The notes below the pieces were generated by a model. That model saw only the letters and a list, made by a program, of their open reading frames with translations, was not told the DNA's origin and did no database searches. A stretch of 64,000 nt of DNA, from assembly GCA_013112555.1 (NCBI GenBank), contig JABFGK010000001.1, forward strand, positions 248,001-312,000. Direction: 5' to 3'. Shown here piece after piece: positions 8,791 through 18,438 of the stretch. The DNA comes from Planctomycetota bacterium (lineage in GTDB: Bacteria > Planctomycetota > Phycisphaerae > Phycisphaerales > UBA5793). Within the stretch, counting starts at the first letter, position 1. Each line of letters starts with the position of its first letter. Both the position numbers and the translations under genes were made by a program.

Positions 8791-10688
8791 CTATATCCGC
8801 TTTAACCACCGCAACCACAACACCGTTGTCAACAGCGTGAACAAGCAATGCTCATACGATCCATGCCCATGCATGTGTGCGTTCAATAACTCGCGCACAC
8901 CACGTCTCGAAAACCCATGATCCACCAACTCGGTCCCGCTCGGCTTCAGTGCATCCAGCAATAACTCCCGCATTGAGCCTTCATTCGTGCGGAACCACTG
9001 CCCGATCGGGATGGCAAACCCCATCTTTCGCCGCTCAACCACCCGCCTCGGCAGGTGTCGGGCTGCCACCGCACGCAACAAGCCCTTCCGCTCACGACGT
9101 CGCCCGCTTTCTCCCATCATCAAACTGTCAACCGTGGCTCCCAGCCCCGCCTCCATCACCGCTCGATCCAAAAACGGGCTCCTGACCTCCAACGGCACTG
9201 CCATGGAGGCTGTATCCACCTTCCGGAGCAGATCGCCCGGCAGAGAGTGGCCAAACTCATACGACAACGCTTCCTCAATCCCGGACGGGGCATCCCCGTC
9301 GGCAATCGTCGAATCCGGAGCCACACCATGCCAGACGCGCTCACTGAACACGTGCGCCAGGTCAAGATATCCCTGACGTGAGCGGGCCGCATCGAGCAGT
9401 CGGCCTGCCTTGTTCAGTTTCGACTTCGGCCCGAACCGGGCCAGTGCCCTGCCTCGAACCGGCGCGAACTTCATCTTGTTCCGGTGCCGTGCGAGCCATT
9501 CGGCTGCCACGAGCCGCTCGTATCCCACGAACAACTCATCGCCCCCATCGCCAGCCAACGCGGCCTTCACATGGGCCCCGGCCGCAGCACTCACCCAGTA
9601 CGTCGGCAGAATCGAACTGTCGCCAAACGGCTGGCCCAACTGTTCGACTAATCGGCACACATCCTCGGCCGGGCTCGGCCGAACATCGAGTACATGGTGC
9701 TCCGTCTTCAGATGGGTTGCAACCTCACGTGCATACTCAGATTCGTCATAGGACCCCATCGGCATCCGTACCGTGAATGTCCGCAGCCCGCCGCCGAGTC
9801 GTGCCTGGGCGTAGTGGGCAATCAGTGAGGAATCGACCCCGCCTGACAGGAAGCAGCCAAGTGGAACGTCGGCCTCCAGCCGAGCCTCCACCGACGCGCG
9901 CAACAGCGCATCGACCTGTTCCACATCAAGCGGCCTGCCGGCTTTGACCCGGTCGTTGGCAGTGGGGGGCTCCAGTATGCCCGGGGTGCCCCCAATCCCG
10001 CCTCACGCCCGACCTCTGCGAAACATCCCGGGCCAAGCGTGCAAAACCCCTTCAAGGGCATCGACTCGGGACCGCACCAGCCACGACGGATCGCCCGGTG
10101 CAGTTCTGCCGTATCAACCTCAATCTCCCCAGATCCACCGACAGCCTTTGCCAGTGCGATCACCGCCGGCATCGTGCTGCCGAATACGACGGCCGTCTGC
10201 CCCAACTGCTTGAAATACAGCGGTTTTTCGCCAGCCCGATCCCGTGCCAGAATCAGCCGGCCTTGTTGCCCGTCCCAGATTGCAAACGCAAACATCCCCT
10301 CCAGCCGATCGAGCAGGCCGTCTATGCCCCAGGCTCGAAAACCGTGGAGCAGCACTTCGGTATCGCTGTGGTCCGTCGTAAACGCATCGCGCCCCACCGC
10401 CTGATGCATCATCAGTTCACGTCGGAGGGTCCGGTGGTTGTAGATGCACCCGTTGAACACGACGGCCGTCTGCCCGTCGCGCGAGACCATCGGCTGGTGG
10501 CCGCCCTCATGATCGATGATCGACAGCCGGCAATGGACCAGCCCGACGGAATGATGCTCATCCTCATCCCTGACGAACCGACCGTTCCCGTCGCACCCCC
10601 GGTGCGCAATGGCCGCTTCTGCCCGATCAAGCCATCCCGGCTCAACCGGCCCGCCATCCAACCGCACAATCCCGGCAATGCCACACAT
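8791..10688 (-). pseudogene. asnB: Asparagine synthetase B (glutamine-hydrolysing), frameshifted
   Basis: AsnB makes asparagine from aspartate, ATP and glutamine. The N-terminal part, started at 10688 to expose the nucleophile Cys2 (MCGIAGIV), carries the glutaminase domain with RLSIID, VFNGCIYNH and DTEVLLHGF. The C-terminal part (frame open from about 9924 down to 8791) carries the synthetase domain with pyrophosphate loop SGGVDSS and GDGGDELFVGYERL. The two halves lie in different frames that meet at a run of six C (9964-9969 on the given strand). Adding one base there gives an uninterrupted YWSPPTANDRVKAG reading into the second domain. This is either a real recent mutation or a homopolymer sequencing error. 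Without the fix the protein stops at 9822 and lacks the synthetase. Confidence 0.9.
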
Positions 10689-10781
10689 ACAAGACAATTA
10701 CCACCCGGCCACCACACCGAGGGCAACCCGCACACCATATTTCTTCCGCAGGGGTACGATTTCGAAGCGCCGAAGCATTAG

Positions 10782-10803
10782 CCCCGGGTGACTACACCCG
10801 GGG
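10782..10803. terminator. Strong GC hairpin between aspS and asnB
   Basis: A perfect 9-bp stem, 10782-10790 pairing with 10795-10803 around a 4-base loop. It lies between the aspS stop and the asnB start. There is no T-run on either side, so termination is uncertain. Confidence 0.45.
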
Positions 10804-10854
10804 GGCCGATCATGAGGGTCTGACCTCCCCTCTTTCCTCCCCTTCCCCCCTCCG

Positions 10855-12633
10855 TTATTCCCCTTCTTCCTCTTCCACCACCCGCACGTGCAGTTCCTCC
10901 AACTGGGCCGGGTCCACTTCGCTGGGTGCCTGCGTCATCAGGTCCATCCCCGTCAACGTCTTGGGAAACGCGATGACGTCCCGGATGTTGTCCGTCCCTG
11001 TCAGATGCATGATCGTTCGGTCCAGCCCCACCGCAATCCCGCCGTGCGGCGGGCACCCGTACCGCAACGCATCAAGCAGGAAGTGGAACTTCGCCTTGGC
11101 CTCAGCCTCATCGATCCCCAGCAGATTGAACACACGCTGCTGCACGTCGGTGCGATGGATACGAATCGACCCGCCGGCGACCTCAGACCCGTTTAGTACC
11201 AGGTCATAGGCCCGACTCAACACACTGCCCGGATCGCTCTCTAACTGCTCCAGTTGCTCAGGCACCGGTGAGGTAAACGGGTGGTGCGGCGAATCCCAGC
11301 GCTCCTCCTCCTCGTTCCAGTGCAACAGCGGGAAGTCGGTAATCCATACGAACTTCCACTGTGATTCGTCGATCAACCCCAACTCCCGGCCGAGTTTGAC
11401 GCGCAACTCGCCCAGCACCTGACTCGCCATCGCAAACGTCCCGCAGGCAAAGCAGATCAGGTCCCCTTCATTGGCCCCCATGCGCTGAATCAAGTCCGGC
11501 GCGACATCCCCCAGGAACTTCGAAATGCCGGCCTCGAGCGTCCCATTGGCCCCGACCTTGCACGTCGGCACGCCGCCGGCCCCGAACTGCTGCTTGGCCC
11601 ACTCAGCCAGACCGTCGATCTGCTTCCGGCTCATCGAGGCGCCGCCCGGTACACAAATCGCCTTGACAACCCCGTCGTCAGACTTCAGCACTTCCGTAAA
11701 CACACGGAAATCAGTCTTGCCGGCCAGATCGCCGATGTCCTTCAACTCGACGGCAAACCGGAGGTCCGGCCGATCGATCCCATATCGCTCCATCGCATCG
11801 GCATAGGCCATCACCGGGATCTCGCCGATCTCGACACCCAGAACCTCCTGCCATACGGCGCTGTACAGGCCGGCCATCAGATCCATCACATCCTGCTGCT
11901 CGACGAAACTCATCTCGATGTCCAACTGCGTGAACTCAGCCTGCCGATCGGCACGCGGGTCCTCATCCCGGAAACATCGCACAATCTGCATGTACTTGTC
12001 GCACCCGGATGCCATCAGAATCTGCTTGAACAACTGCGGGCTTTGCGGCAGGGCATAGAACCGGCCGGCCTGAATCCGTGAGGGGACCAGGTAATCCCGC
12101 GCGCCTTCCGGCGTACTTCGGCACAGAAACGGCGTCTCAATCTCCCAGAAGCCGCGCTCAGCCAGGTAGGAACGCATCAACTGCAACACCCGGTGCCGCG
12201 TCCCGATGATGTGCTGCATCTTCTGCGACCGCAAATCGAGATACCGATAGCGCAGCCGGTGTTCCTCTGCAGCCTCGCCGGCCTGGTCATCGGGCAGGAT
12301 CGGCGGTGCCTCAGCCTTGTTGAGCACTTCCAGCCCGGTAGCCATCACCTCGATCTCACCCGTCGGCATCTTCGGATTCACGCCGCCGGTTCGTTCCGAC
12401 ACCGTCCCGGTTATTGAGACGACATCCTCACGCCGCAGTCGCGCAGCCTGCTCACAGAGTTCCTTGCCCGATTCCGGATCGAACACCATCTGGGTCCGGC
12501 CGGCCCGGTCGCGGAGATCGACAAAGACGATCTCGCCGTGATCCCGATAGGCATGCACCCACCCGGCCAACTGGACCGCCTGCCCGACATCCGATTTCCG
12601 AAGTTCGCCACACGTATGCGTCCGCAGTGCCAT
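10855..12633 (-). CDS. aspS: Aspartyl-tRNA synthetase, predicted non-discriminating
   Basis: The start at 12633 (MALRTHTCGEL) gives 592 residues, the normal bacterial length; the open frame extends 29 codons upstream without family-like sequence. The OB-fold anticodon domain is followed by class II motifs: TPEGARDYLVPSR, FRDEDPRADRQAEFTQLD (motif 2), the GAD insertion, and GIAVGLDRTIMHLTG (motif 3). His32 (in YRDHGE) and Gly84 (in ERTGGV) align with His31 and Gly81 of the Pseudomonas enzyme, whereas the discriminating E. coli enzyme has Leu30 and Lys81. This predicts aspartylation of both tRNA-Asp and tRNA-Asn, needing GatCAB to finish Asn-tRNA. The neighbouring asnB is frameshifted. Confidence 0.96.
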   Translation of the reverse strand: MALRTHTCGELRKSDVGQAVQLAGWVHAYRDHGEIVFVDLRDRAGRTQMVFDPESGKELCEQAARLRREDVVSITGTVSERTGGVNPKMPTGEIEVMATGLEVLNKAEAPPILPDDQAGEAAEEHRLRYRYLDLRSQKMQHIIGTRHRVLQLMRSYLAERGFWEIETPFLCRSTPEGARDYLVPSRIQAGRFYALPQSPQLFKQILMASGCDKYMQIVRCFRDEDPRADRQAEFTQLDIEMSFVEQQDVMDLMAGLYSAVWQEVLGVEIGEIPVMAYADAMERYGIDRPDLRFAVELKDIGDLAGKTDFRVFTEVLKSDDGVVKAICVPGGASMSRKQIDGLAEWAKQQFGAGGVPTCKVGANGTLEAGISKFLGDVAPDLIQRMGANEGDLICFACGTFAMASQVLGELRVKLGRELGLIDESQWKFVWITDFPLLHWNEEEERWDSPHHPFTSPVPEQLEQLESDPGSVLSRAYDLVLNGSEVAGGSIRIHRTDVQQRVFNLLGIDEAEAKAKFHFLLDALRYGCPPHGGIAVGLDRTIMHLTGTDNIRDVIAFPKTLTGMDLMTQAPSEVDPAQLEELHVRVVEEEEGE

Positions 12634-12742
12634 GAAATACTTCCATTTCGAAACAAGCCGGACTTGGCGTTGACGCCAGGTCCAGGTCTTAGCGTTGGGT
12701 AGGGTATCCCACCTCAGCACAAAACTCTCTCACCGATTGTGT

Positions 12743-13198
12743 TCATTCCCCGTCCTCAAACGGGTCAGATTGCAGCACAATCTCCGGCACGTCGGCCGGG
12801 TCCCACGCAATCACCACATCGCCCGGCTGCTGCCCCTGCCAGGTCTCCATCTCCAACACCGGCTGCACAATCACTCCCACACGCGCCACCAACCCCTGCC
12901 AGTCCACGCCCATGTAGACCGGCGGCAAGCCCGCAAACTTCGCCAGCATCGTCTGCCACACCTTCTTCACCCCTCGCGGGTTGTGGCGTGTCATGTGCTC
13001 AAGGGCGACTGCCAGCTGGATCATCCCCTGGTAGAACCGGGCCTTGTCCTGCACGGACATGTTCCACACATCCTCCCACGTCTCGTGCGCTTCAAAGAAC
13101 TCCTTCCGGTTAAACAGAGCAATCCCCTCCAGAAACCGCTGGCGCTCCTCTTCCGGATCAAACGCTCGATACGCTCCCGGCTTCTGCATCGTCGTCAC
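12743..13198 (-). CDS. DUF309 family protein
   Basis: The 151-residue soluble protein shows the DUF309 hallmark: a helix with FLEGIALFNRKEFFEAHETWEDVW, then a second helix with ARFYQGMIQLAVALEHM. These resemble tetratricopeptide-like helical pairs. The listed start is GTG at 13198; an ATG three codons in (13189) is equally possible. Function unknown; relatives are often fused to or near other small metabolic genes. It is followed on the same strand by the TPR/SPOR lipoprotein stop side, with a gap of about 65 bases to 13263. Confidence 0.8.
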   Translation of the reverse strand: MTTMQKPGAYRAFDPEEERQRFLEGIALFNRKEFFEAHETWEDVWNMSVQDKARFYQGMIQLAVALEHMTRHNPRGVKKVWQTMLAKFAGLPPVYMGVDWQGLVARVGVIVQPVLEMETWQGQQPGDVVIAWDPADVPEIVLQSDPFEDGE

Positions 13199-13262
13199 GC
13201 AATCCTTACGGTTCGGAATCCACGTCCGGTTAGCCGCGACCCAACGGGGAGCGCGTCTGCCC

Positions 13263-14111
13263 TCACCGCCCCAGTTTCACCACCATGGCCAGAAACCCCG
13301 ATGCCTGTGCCTGCATCGCAGCATCCGTGGCACTCTTCATCGAGCCATATCGCCCGACCTGTACCAGATACAACGGCCGGCCTGAATCATCGGTCGACAC
13401 CTCGAGCCTGGCACGGCCTAACCCGGTCGTCCCCGAACCCACCGAGGCAGCCGACGATGAATTGAAATCACGGACCGTATCCTGTGCATTGTCCCACTCC
13501 CGAAACGCCCCGAGTTGCACGGTAAAGCCCGTCGCATCGAGTTCGAACTGAATCTCCTCGCGTAACTGCGAGTTGCGCGCATCGCCCAGCCCGATGATGA
13601 ACTGCGTGCGGGCGGCAGCCTCTCGACCCAACTCCTGGTACGACTGCCCGGCATGCAATCGAGCCTCGGCCCGGTCATCGCTGCCTTGCATGGCGTCGGC
13701 TGCCCGTTCAAACCACTCGGCGGCCGTGGCAAACTCCCCGTCCCGTTGATAGAGCAATCCAAGTGTTGCGGCGGCATTTGACTCCATCTGCGGCGTCGCG
13801 TACCGCGCGCGGCCGATCGCGATCGGCTCGAGAAAACCGATGGCCTGCTGATCGCGCTTCAACTGGTAGGCACTCAGGCCGGCAATGTACGTGGCTTCGG
13901 CCTTGGCCTGCCCCGAGGACTTCCGACGTAACAGCAGCGCCCGGTCCAACGAACGCTGGTAGTTGCCGGTCTCATACTCCGTCTGCAGCAGCCCGAAATC
14001 CTGTGATGCGGTATTCTGATTCGCACACCCGCCTGCCACGACCAGCAGACTGACCACGATGAGGCCGAGCAGCCCGAGTACGTCGATTCGGTTTCTGATG
14101 TCACCCATCAT
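13263..14111 (-). CDS. TPR and SPOR-domain lipoprotein
   Basis: With the start at 14111 the protein is 282 residues and begins MMGDIRNRIDVLGLLGLIVV with lipobox AGGC. The middle has Ala-rich helical repeats of tetratricopeptide type (about 45-180), and the end is a SPOR domain (FTVQLGAFREWDNA to LYLVQVGRYGS). SPOR domains bind denuded septal peptidoglycan, so a cell-wall or division-site role is likely. The open frame continues upstream into the neighbouring hydrolase gene, but the lipoprotein signal fixes the start. A second SPOR-like lipoprotein is at 23931. Confidence 0.8.
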   Translation of the reverse strand: MMGDIRNRIDVLGLLGLIVVSLLVVAGGCANQNTASQDFGLLQTEYETGNYQRSLDRALLLRRKSSGQAKAEATYIAGLSAYQLKRDQQAIGFLEPIAIGRARYATPQMESNAAATLGLLYQRDGEFATAAEWFERAADAMQGSDDRAEARLHAGQSYQELGREAAARTQFIIGLGDARNSQLREEIQFELDATGFTVQLGAFREWDNAQDTVRDFNSSSAASVGSGTTGLGRARLEVSTDDSGRPLYLVQVGRYGSMKSATDAAMQAQASGFLAMVVKLGR

Positions 14112-14133
14112 GCCGTCACCACCCTTTTCTGAC

Positions 14134-17130
14134 TCATACCGAAGATGAATCGCCATCCACACAGAGCCGCCGTAACGCATCCGGATCAACCGGAGTCACA
14201 GGCCGATTAATTGCCCTGTCCCTCACACAATACGCAACCATCTTCCTCAACATGTACCGACCGGCCACATTCCGGCCATCTGTCAGTCCCGCGTGATTCC
14301 GCCCGGGGCCATCATCCCGATCACCGCTCCCATGATCCAGACTCGTCGCCATCAACATCCCTCCCTGTGCCCCGACCGGTGCCATCCATGCGAAATCGTA
14401 CATCTTCACGCACGATTCATCATGCGTATACACGAGCCGCAACAACGGCTCAATGCAATCGGTCAACCCCAAATCTTCAACCGGCATCACTCGTGCATGG
14501 CATCTCGTCAAGTCCATCCCGAGCAGATCGACCACCCAGTCACTCGCACCCACCGCAATCGGGCCACCTTCGACCACCAGCGGCCGGCCCCCGAACAGCC
14601 ACTCATATCGTGCCCCCATGCCGCCGGCACCCTTCGATGCCAGCAACACAACGCATCCCCCACCCTGCTCCATGAATGCCAGTAACTCCAATGTCAGCCG
14701 ATGCGTCACAATCACCTGCACGCCATCCGGGATCGGTGACCCGCACTCCCACGCCTCGACCTCCGGCAACAACGTCGCTGCGTCCGGCATCGTGCTCGTC
14801 CACGATTTCGCTTCGATCCCAAACCCCCGCGAGTATCCTTTCTCAAGGTCATCCCACTTACGCTCAGGGGCCGTAAACGGCAATCCGGTCATCCGCCGGA
14901 CCACACGCCGTCGTTCCCTATCCATATCCACCGATGGGAATACCCACAGGTCCCACTCGTTACCATCCTCCAGACCGGCATGCCGAACCGTCAGCCGGTG
15001 TCGCGTCACCTTCTGAACCGCCGGCATTTCCAACTCGACCGGATTCGATCGCCCGATCTCGCCCGGTCCCACACGACTGACGTCAAATCGGTAGGTCCGG
15101 CCGGCAAACTCGACTTCACCAGCCCCCGTGATCTGTCGCCCGCTCAGATTCGACACTCGTACACGGACCGGCACCCGATCACCCGATGCAAACCCTCGGT
15201 GATGCCCCGGCGTCTCCAGAATCAGTGGCACCTCTGCAAGCCAGCCCCGCATGTCAGCCGGCCCAAAGCGCCATTGGTCGAAGTCATCCATGAAGCCGAA
15301 ACTGCCCGCCGGCACATCCCGTAAGTGATTCGTCACCAGCCCGGCATGATTCGAATACGACCGAAACCGCTCGATCTGGAACTTCCGTCCCAGCAGGTGA
15401 TACCGATCCGCCTGCTGCTTGAACCGATCAAGCACTGCCTCCCCATATCGCTTGCGTATCGAGTTCTCAAACGCCAGCCCCGACTCCAGATACGTCGGCT
15501 TCCACCAGGCCGCGGCTCGCCCTTCACACGCGATCCGATCCAGATCAGGCCATGACGTGAACAAGACGCTCTCACCCATCACAAACGGCTTGGGCGTCTC
15601 CATCTCACCGAGCACTGCCTGCAAGTCGTGGAGGTAGCACACCCACCGGTCGTTATTGTCGTAGGTGTGCTCGTCGTACAGGTCCGTCTGCTCCGGGTTT
15701 GACCATGCAAAACTCGAGGTCTGCACCTGATGGAGTTTGCCGGGCAGTTCACTCTTGGCACGCGCCCACCACCAGGCTGCCAATTCCCCATCAAAACACG
15801 GGTGCTCGCACGTTGCACTGACGATCACGACCGACGGCCTGTTCCGATCCCGCTTCATGAATCCCGCAAACAGACGGCGATATTCATCGAGATACTCCGG
15901 TTCCATCGGCGAATGCCAGCATGGGTGCTCCTGCCAGATGAGCATCCCGAGTTCATCAGCAATCTCGTAGAAGTACCGCGGGGCATACCACATGCACAGG
16001 CAGATGCAGTTGAAGCCCATTGCCAGCAACTGCTCCATTTCCGCCCGCACCTGCCCCGGCGTCGGGGCCGGCGCGATGTGACGCGGCTCATGCCCCCAGT
16101 GCAGCATCCCCCGCAGGAAGATCGGTTCACCATTGAGAAGGACATGTCGGCCGTCCGTCTCGACGGTCCGGAATCCCACTCGCTCACACACCTCGTCACT
16201 GAGGACCCACTGGCCGGATGTCGCATCACGACACTCGATTGCCACCCGCACTCCCATGAGTCCCGGACCCGAGGGTAGGAGGGATAGCCGGTGTCCTTTC
16301 CCCTCCTTGCCAGGGAGAGGACCGGGGGGCGTGTCTTCTCCTGTCCCGTAGGGGCACATTGCATGTGCCCTCTTTCCTTCTCCTTCCCCCTCTCTCGCAG
16401 CGCTCCGCCACAGAACCACTTCCTCATTGGGTACCGTTACCTCACACTCAAACGTCTCCGCCGCACGGTCCCACTCTCCGCCACCTTCTGCCACACCCGT
16501 GCCTGCCGAGTTGCACACCCCCACACGAACCCGCACAGCATCCCCATTTACCTGTATCTCCTCTCCACTTTGCCCCACGGTGACACCAATTCCACCCGTG
16601 TGTGCATCGGCATACAGGCCGACATCCTCCGGCATCACATGCACCGGCCCGCTGCCCACAATCACCACCGGCTGCCACAGGCCGCCGTGATGCGCACTGA
16701 GCATGTCGTGAAATCCTTTGGTGATGTGTCCCATCACCTCGTCCACCCGTACCACGATGTCGAGTTCTTCGCCCGGCGTGACATGCCCGGTGATTTCACA
16801 CTCGAAGGCCAGATAGTCCCCGATATGTCGGCCGACCTCGCACCCGTTGACCCACACCCGTGCCTCGGTTGCCACCGCCTCGAAGCGCAGCCACGACCGC
16901 TGCCACTTCCAATCACTCGGAATAGCGACCGTCCGCCGATACCAACCGAAAGAGTGAAAATCGAGCCCCAGAGTGTGTTGCCAGGCACTCGGTACGGTGA
17001 CCGGCTTCCAGGCCGGCGGATTGTGCCTGACCCGATGCCAGTCCTCCGCCAGACCGACGTTCCCCGGGTCCGGGCGCAACAACCACTCCCCCTCACACAG
17101 GTCAATCACGCGTGTTTCATGTGTACCCAT
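14134..17130 (-). CDS. Glycoside hydrolase family 2-type enzyme with an in-frame repeat insertion
   Basis: The start at 17130 gives 998 residues. An N-terminal sugar-binding jelly roll (about 40-180; WYRRTVAIPSDW, ARVWVNGCEVGRHIGDYLAF) is followed by an immunoglobulin-like region and a TIM barrel (about 330-650). The barrel includes LRGMLHWGHEPRH, MGFNCICLCMWYAPRYFYEI, a probable acid/base Glu in CEHPCF (about 438) and a probable nucleophile in MGESVLF (about 517). Family 2 cleaves beta-galactosides, mannosides or glucuronides; the substrate is not predictable here. Residues about 240-283 are low-complexity and correspond to a dispersed DNA repeat (16279-16420) that entered the gene without breaking the frame. 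No secretion signal is seen. Confidence 0.8.
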   Translation of the reverse strand: MGTHETRVIDLCEGEWLLRPDPGNVGLAEDWHRVRHNPPAWKPVTVPSAWQHTLGLDFHSFGWYRRTVAIPSDWKWQRSWLRFEAVATEARVWVNGCEVGRHIGDYLAFECEITGHVTPGEELDIVVRVDEVMGHITKGFHDMLSAHHGGLWQPVVIVGSGPVHVMPEDVGLYADAHTGGIGVTVGQSGEEIQVNGDAVRVRVGVCNSAGTGVAEGGGEWDRAAETFECEVTVPNEEVVLWRSAAREGEGEGKRAHAMCPYGTGEDTPPGPLPGKEGKGHRLSLLPSGPGLMGVRVAIECRDATSGQWVLSDEVCERVGFRTVETDGRHVLLNGEPIFLRGMLHWGHEPRHIAPAPTPGQVRAEMEQLLAMGFNCICLCMWYAPRYFYEIADELGMLIWQEHPCWHSPMEPEYLDEYRRLFAGFMKRDRNRPSVVIVSATCEHPCFDGELAAWWWARAKSELPGKLHQVQTSSFAWSNPEQTDLYDEHTYDNNDRWVCYLHDLQAVLGEMETPKPFVMGESVLFTSWPDLDRIACEGRAAAWWKPTYLESGLAFENSIRKRYGEAVLDRFKQQADRYHLLGRKFQIERFRSYSNHAGLVTNHLRDVPAGSFGFMDDFDQWRFGPADMRGWLAEVPLILETPGHHRGFASGDRVPVRVRVSNLSGRQITGAGEVEFAGRTYRFDVSRVGPGEIGRSNPVELEMPAVQKVTRHRLTVRHAGLEDGNEWDLWVFPSVDMDRERRRVVRRMTGLPFTAPERKWDDLEKGYSRGFGIEAKSWTSTMPDAATLLPEVEAWECGSPIPDGVQVIVTHRLTLELLAFMEQGGGCVVLLASKGAGGMGARYEWLFGGRPLVVEGGPIAVGASDWVVDLLGMDLTRCHARVMPVEDLGLTDCIEPLLRLVYTHDESCVKMYDFAWMAPVGAQGGMLMATSLDHGSGDRDDGPGRNHAGLTDGRNVAGRYMLRKMVAYCVRDRAINRPVTPVDPDALRRLCVDGDSSSV
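16279..16420. repeat. Repeat element inserted inside the GH2 gene
   Basis: This stretch has a purine/pyrimidine-biased composition unlike the surrounding gene, and two palindromic parts: ctcctt...aggag-type arms near 16300-16335 and a hairpin around 16353-16372 (gggcaca...tgtgccc). Such units are otherwise intergenic. Here it is translated as a Gly/Glu/Pro-rich insert. Confidence 0.6.
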
Positions 17131-17240
17131 GCATGACAGTAGAACAAGCCGGACTTGGGGTCGTCGTCTCGACGGCAACAAGTCCGGGTCAAGCCGGTTG
17201 AGGTGACCGAGCGCAGAGGGGCGGTCGACTTGCCCCTTTT

Positions 17241-18319
17241 CTAAATCCCCGAAGCATGACTCTCAAACCCGTTCGCTTCCGGATTCGTCCGGACGACCAG
17301 TTCCGGGCCGATTGCCCGTACAATGTGGCCCGGCGGGACCGACCGCGTCAGGAAGACACCGCCGCTGATCACACATCCCTCCCCGATCACGGTATCGCCG
17401 CCCAGAATCGTGGCCGAGGCATACACCGTCACATAGTCACCCAGCGTCGGGTGCCGCTTCACCCCGCGAATCAGCCTGCCGCGAGCGTCCTTGGGGAAAC
17501 TCTTGGCCCCGATGGTCACGCCCTGGTACACCTTGCAGTGCTTTCCGATCACCGTGGTCTCGCCGATCACCACGCCCGTCCCGTGATCGATGAAGAATGA
17601 CTCCCCAACCTCCGCGCCCGGGTGAATGTCGATCCCGGTGATCGAATGGGCGTACTCGCTCATGATCCGCGGCAGCAGGGGGACGTCGAGTCGATACAGT
17701 TCGTGTGCCAGCCGATGCACCATGATGGCCATCACGCCCGGGTAACAGAAGATCGTTTCATCCGTGTGCTCGGCGGCCGGGTCTCCATCCAGCGCCGCCT
17801 GCACGTCCAGACTCAGCAGACGGCGAACCTCCGGCAACCGACCCAGGAATGCATGCGTGATCTCTGCTGCCAGGCGATCGCACTCTGAAGCCGTCATCGC
17901 GCATACGACATCGCTGTCCTCAGCATCAGCCGATCCGTGAGGGCCCAGCCGGTGCAGCGCGCGCTGGCAGATGCTGATGATGCCGCAGACGTCTCCTCCA
18001 TCAGCACCCGAGCATAGTGCAACGCCGTCAGCACCTGATTATGCAACTCGACGGCCAGCCCACCGATCGACGATTCAACGTGGCCGGCCAGCGTTTGCCG
18101 TGACAGTTCCCGTTGCCCGAAGAAGCCGGGAAAGACGATCGTCTTCAACTCCTCCACCAACCCGATGATCGCATCGCGCTCCGGCAGATGGGTGGTGCCG
18201 AGATGTCGCGTCCGCTCATCTGACAGAATCGAAGCGATCAGCGTATCAATCACCTGGCTGCGAGGCCGAAACTCTCCATCACTCATGCCATACTTCCTTC
18301 GCGTCACAGAGTCACCCAC
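17241..18319 (-). pseudogene. cysE: Serine O-acetyltransferase, split into two frames
   Basis: Serine acetyltransferase makes O-acetylserine for cysteine synthesis. The catalytic part (17241-17897, 218 residues) has the EpsC-type core: [40 protein letters not shown] and a left-handed beta-helix of hexapeptide repeats ending [13 protein letters not shown]. The N-terminal helical domain (LPERDAIIGLVEELKTIVFPGFFG) is in another frame, 17894-18319, ending in a 4-base TGA/ATG overlap with the second. Relatives have both parts in one chain. Reading the second frame upstream of 17897 gives [18 protein letters not shown], which looks more native than the Ser/Ala-rich end of the first frame. One missing base near 17990-18000 would explain the split. 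A genuine coupled two-gene form is the alternative. Confidence 0.8.
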
Positions 18320-18366
18320 ATCCTATTCACCAGAAATCTGCTCCAAATGCATCGGGCCCACACACG

Positions 18367-18388
18367 CCCACGGATTTCAATCCGTGGG
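18367..18388. repeat. Perfect hairpin, dispersed repeat
   Basis: A 9-bp stem, 18367-18375 with 18380-18388, and a 4-base loop. It shares its arm sequence with the hairpin at 5628-5649. It lies between the cysE N-terminal frame and the terminator of the upstream RNA candidate. Confidence 0.5.
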
Positions 18389-18410
18389 GTCCTACCCGCT
18401 GTGCACGCAC

Positions 18411-18438
18411 AAAAAAAGGCCCGCTTACTAAGCGGACC
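18411..18438 (-). terminator. Rho-independent terminator ending the RNA candidate
   Basis: On the minus strand a 9-bp stem (18418-18426 with 18430-18438, one G-T pair) is followed by seven T (18411-18417). It is the clearest intrinsic terminator in the window, and no coding sequence immediately precedes it. Confidence 0.85.

Noticed and set aside
17894..18319. N-terminal cysE frame as an independent gene
   Set aside because: Its sequence matches the N-terminal helical domain of EpsC-type serine acetyltransferase, so it is annotated as part of that gene.
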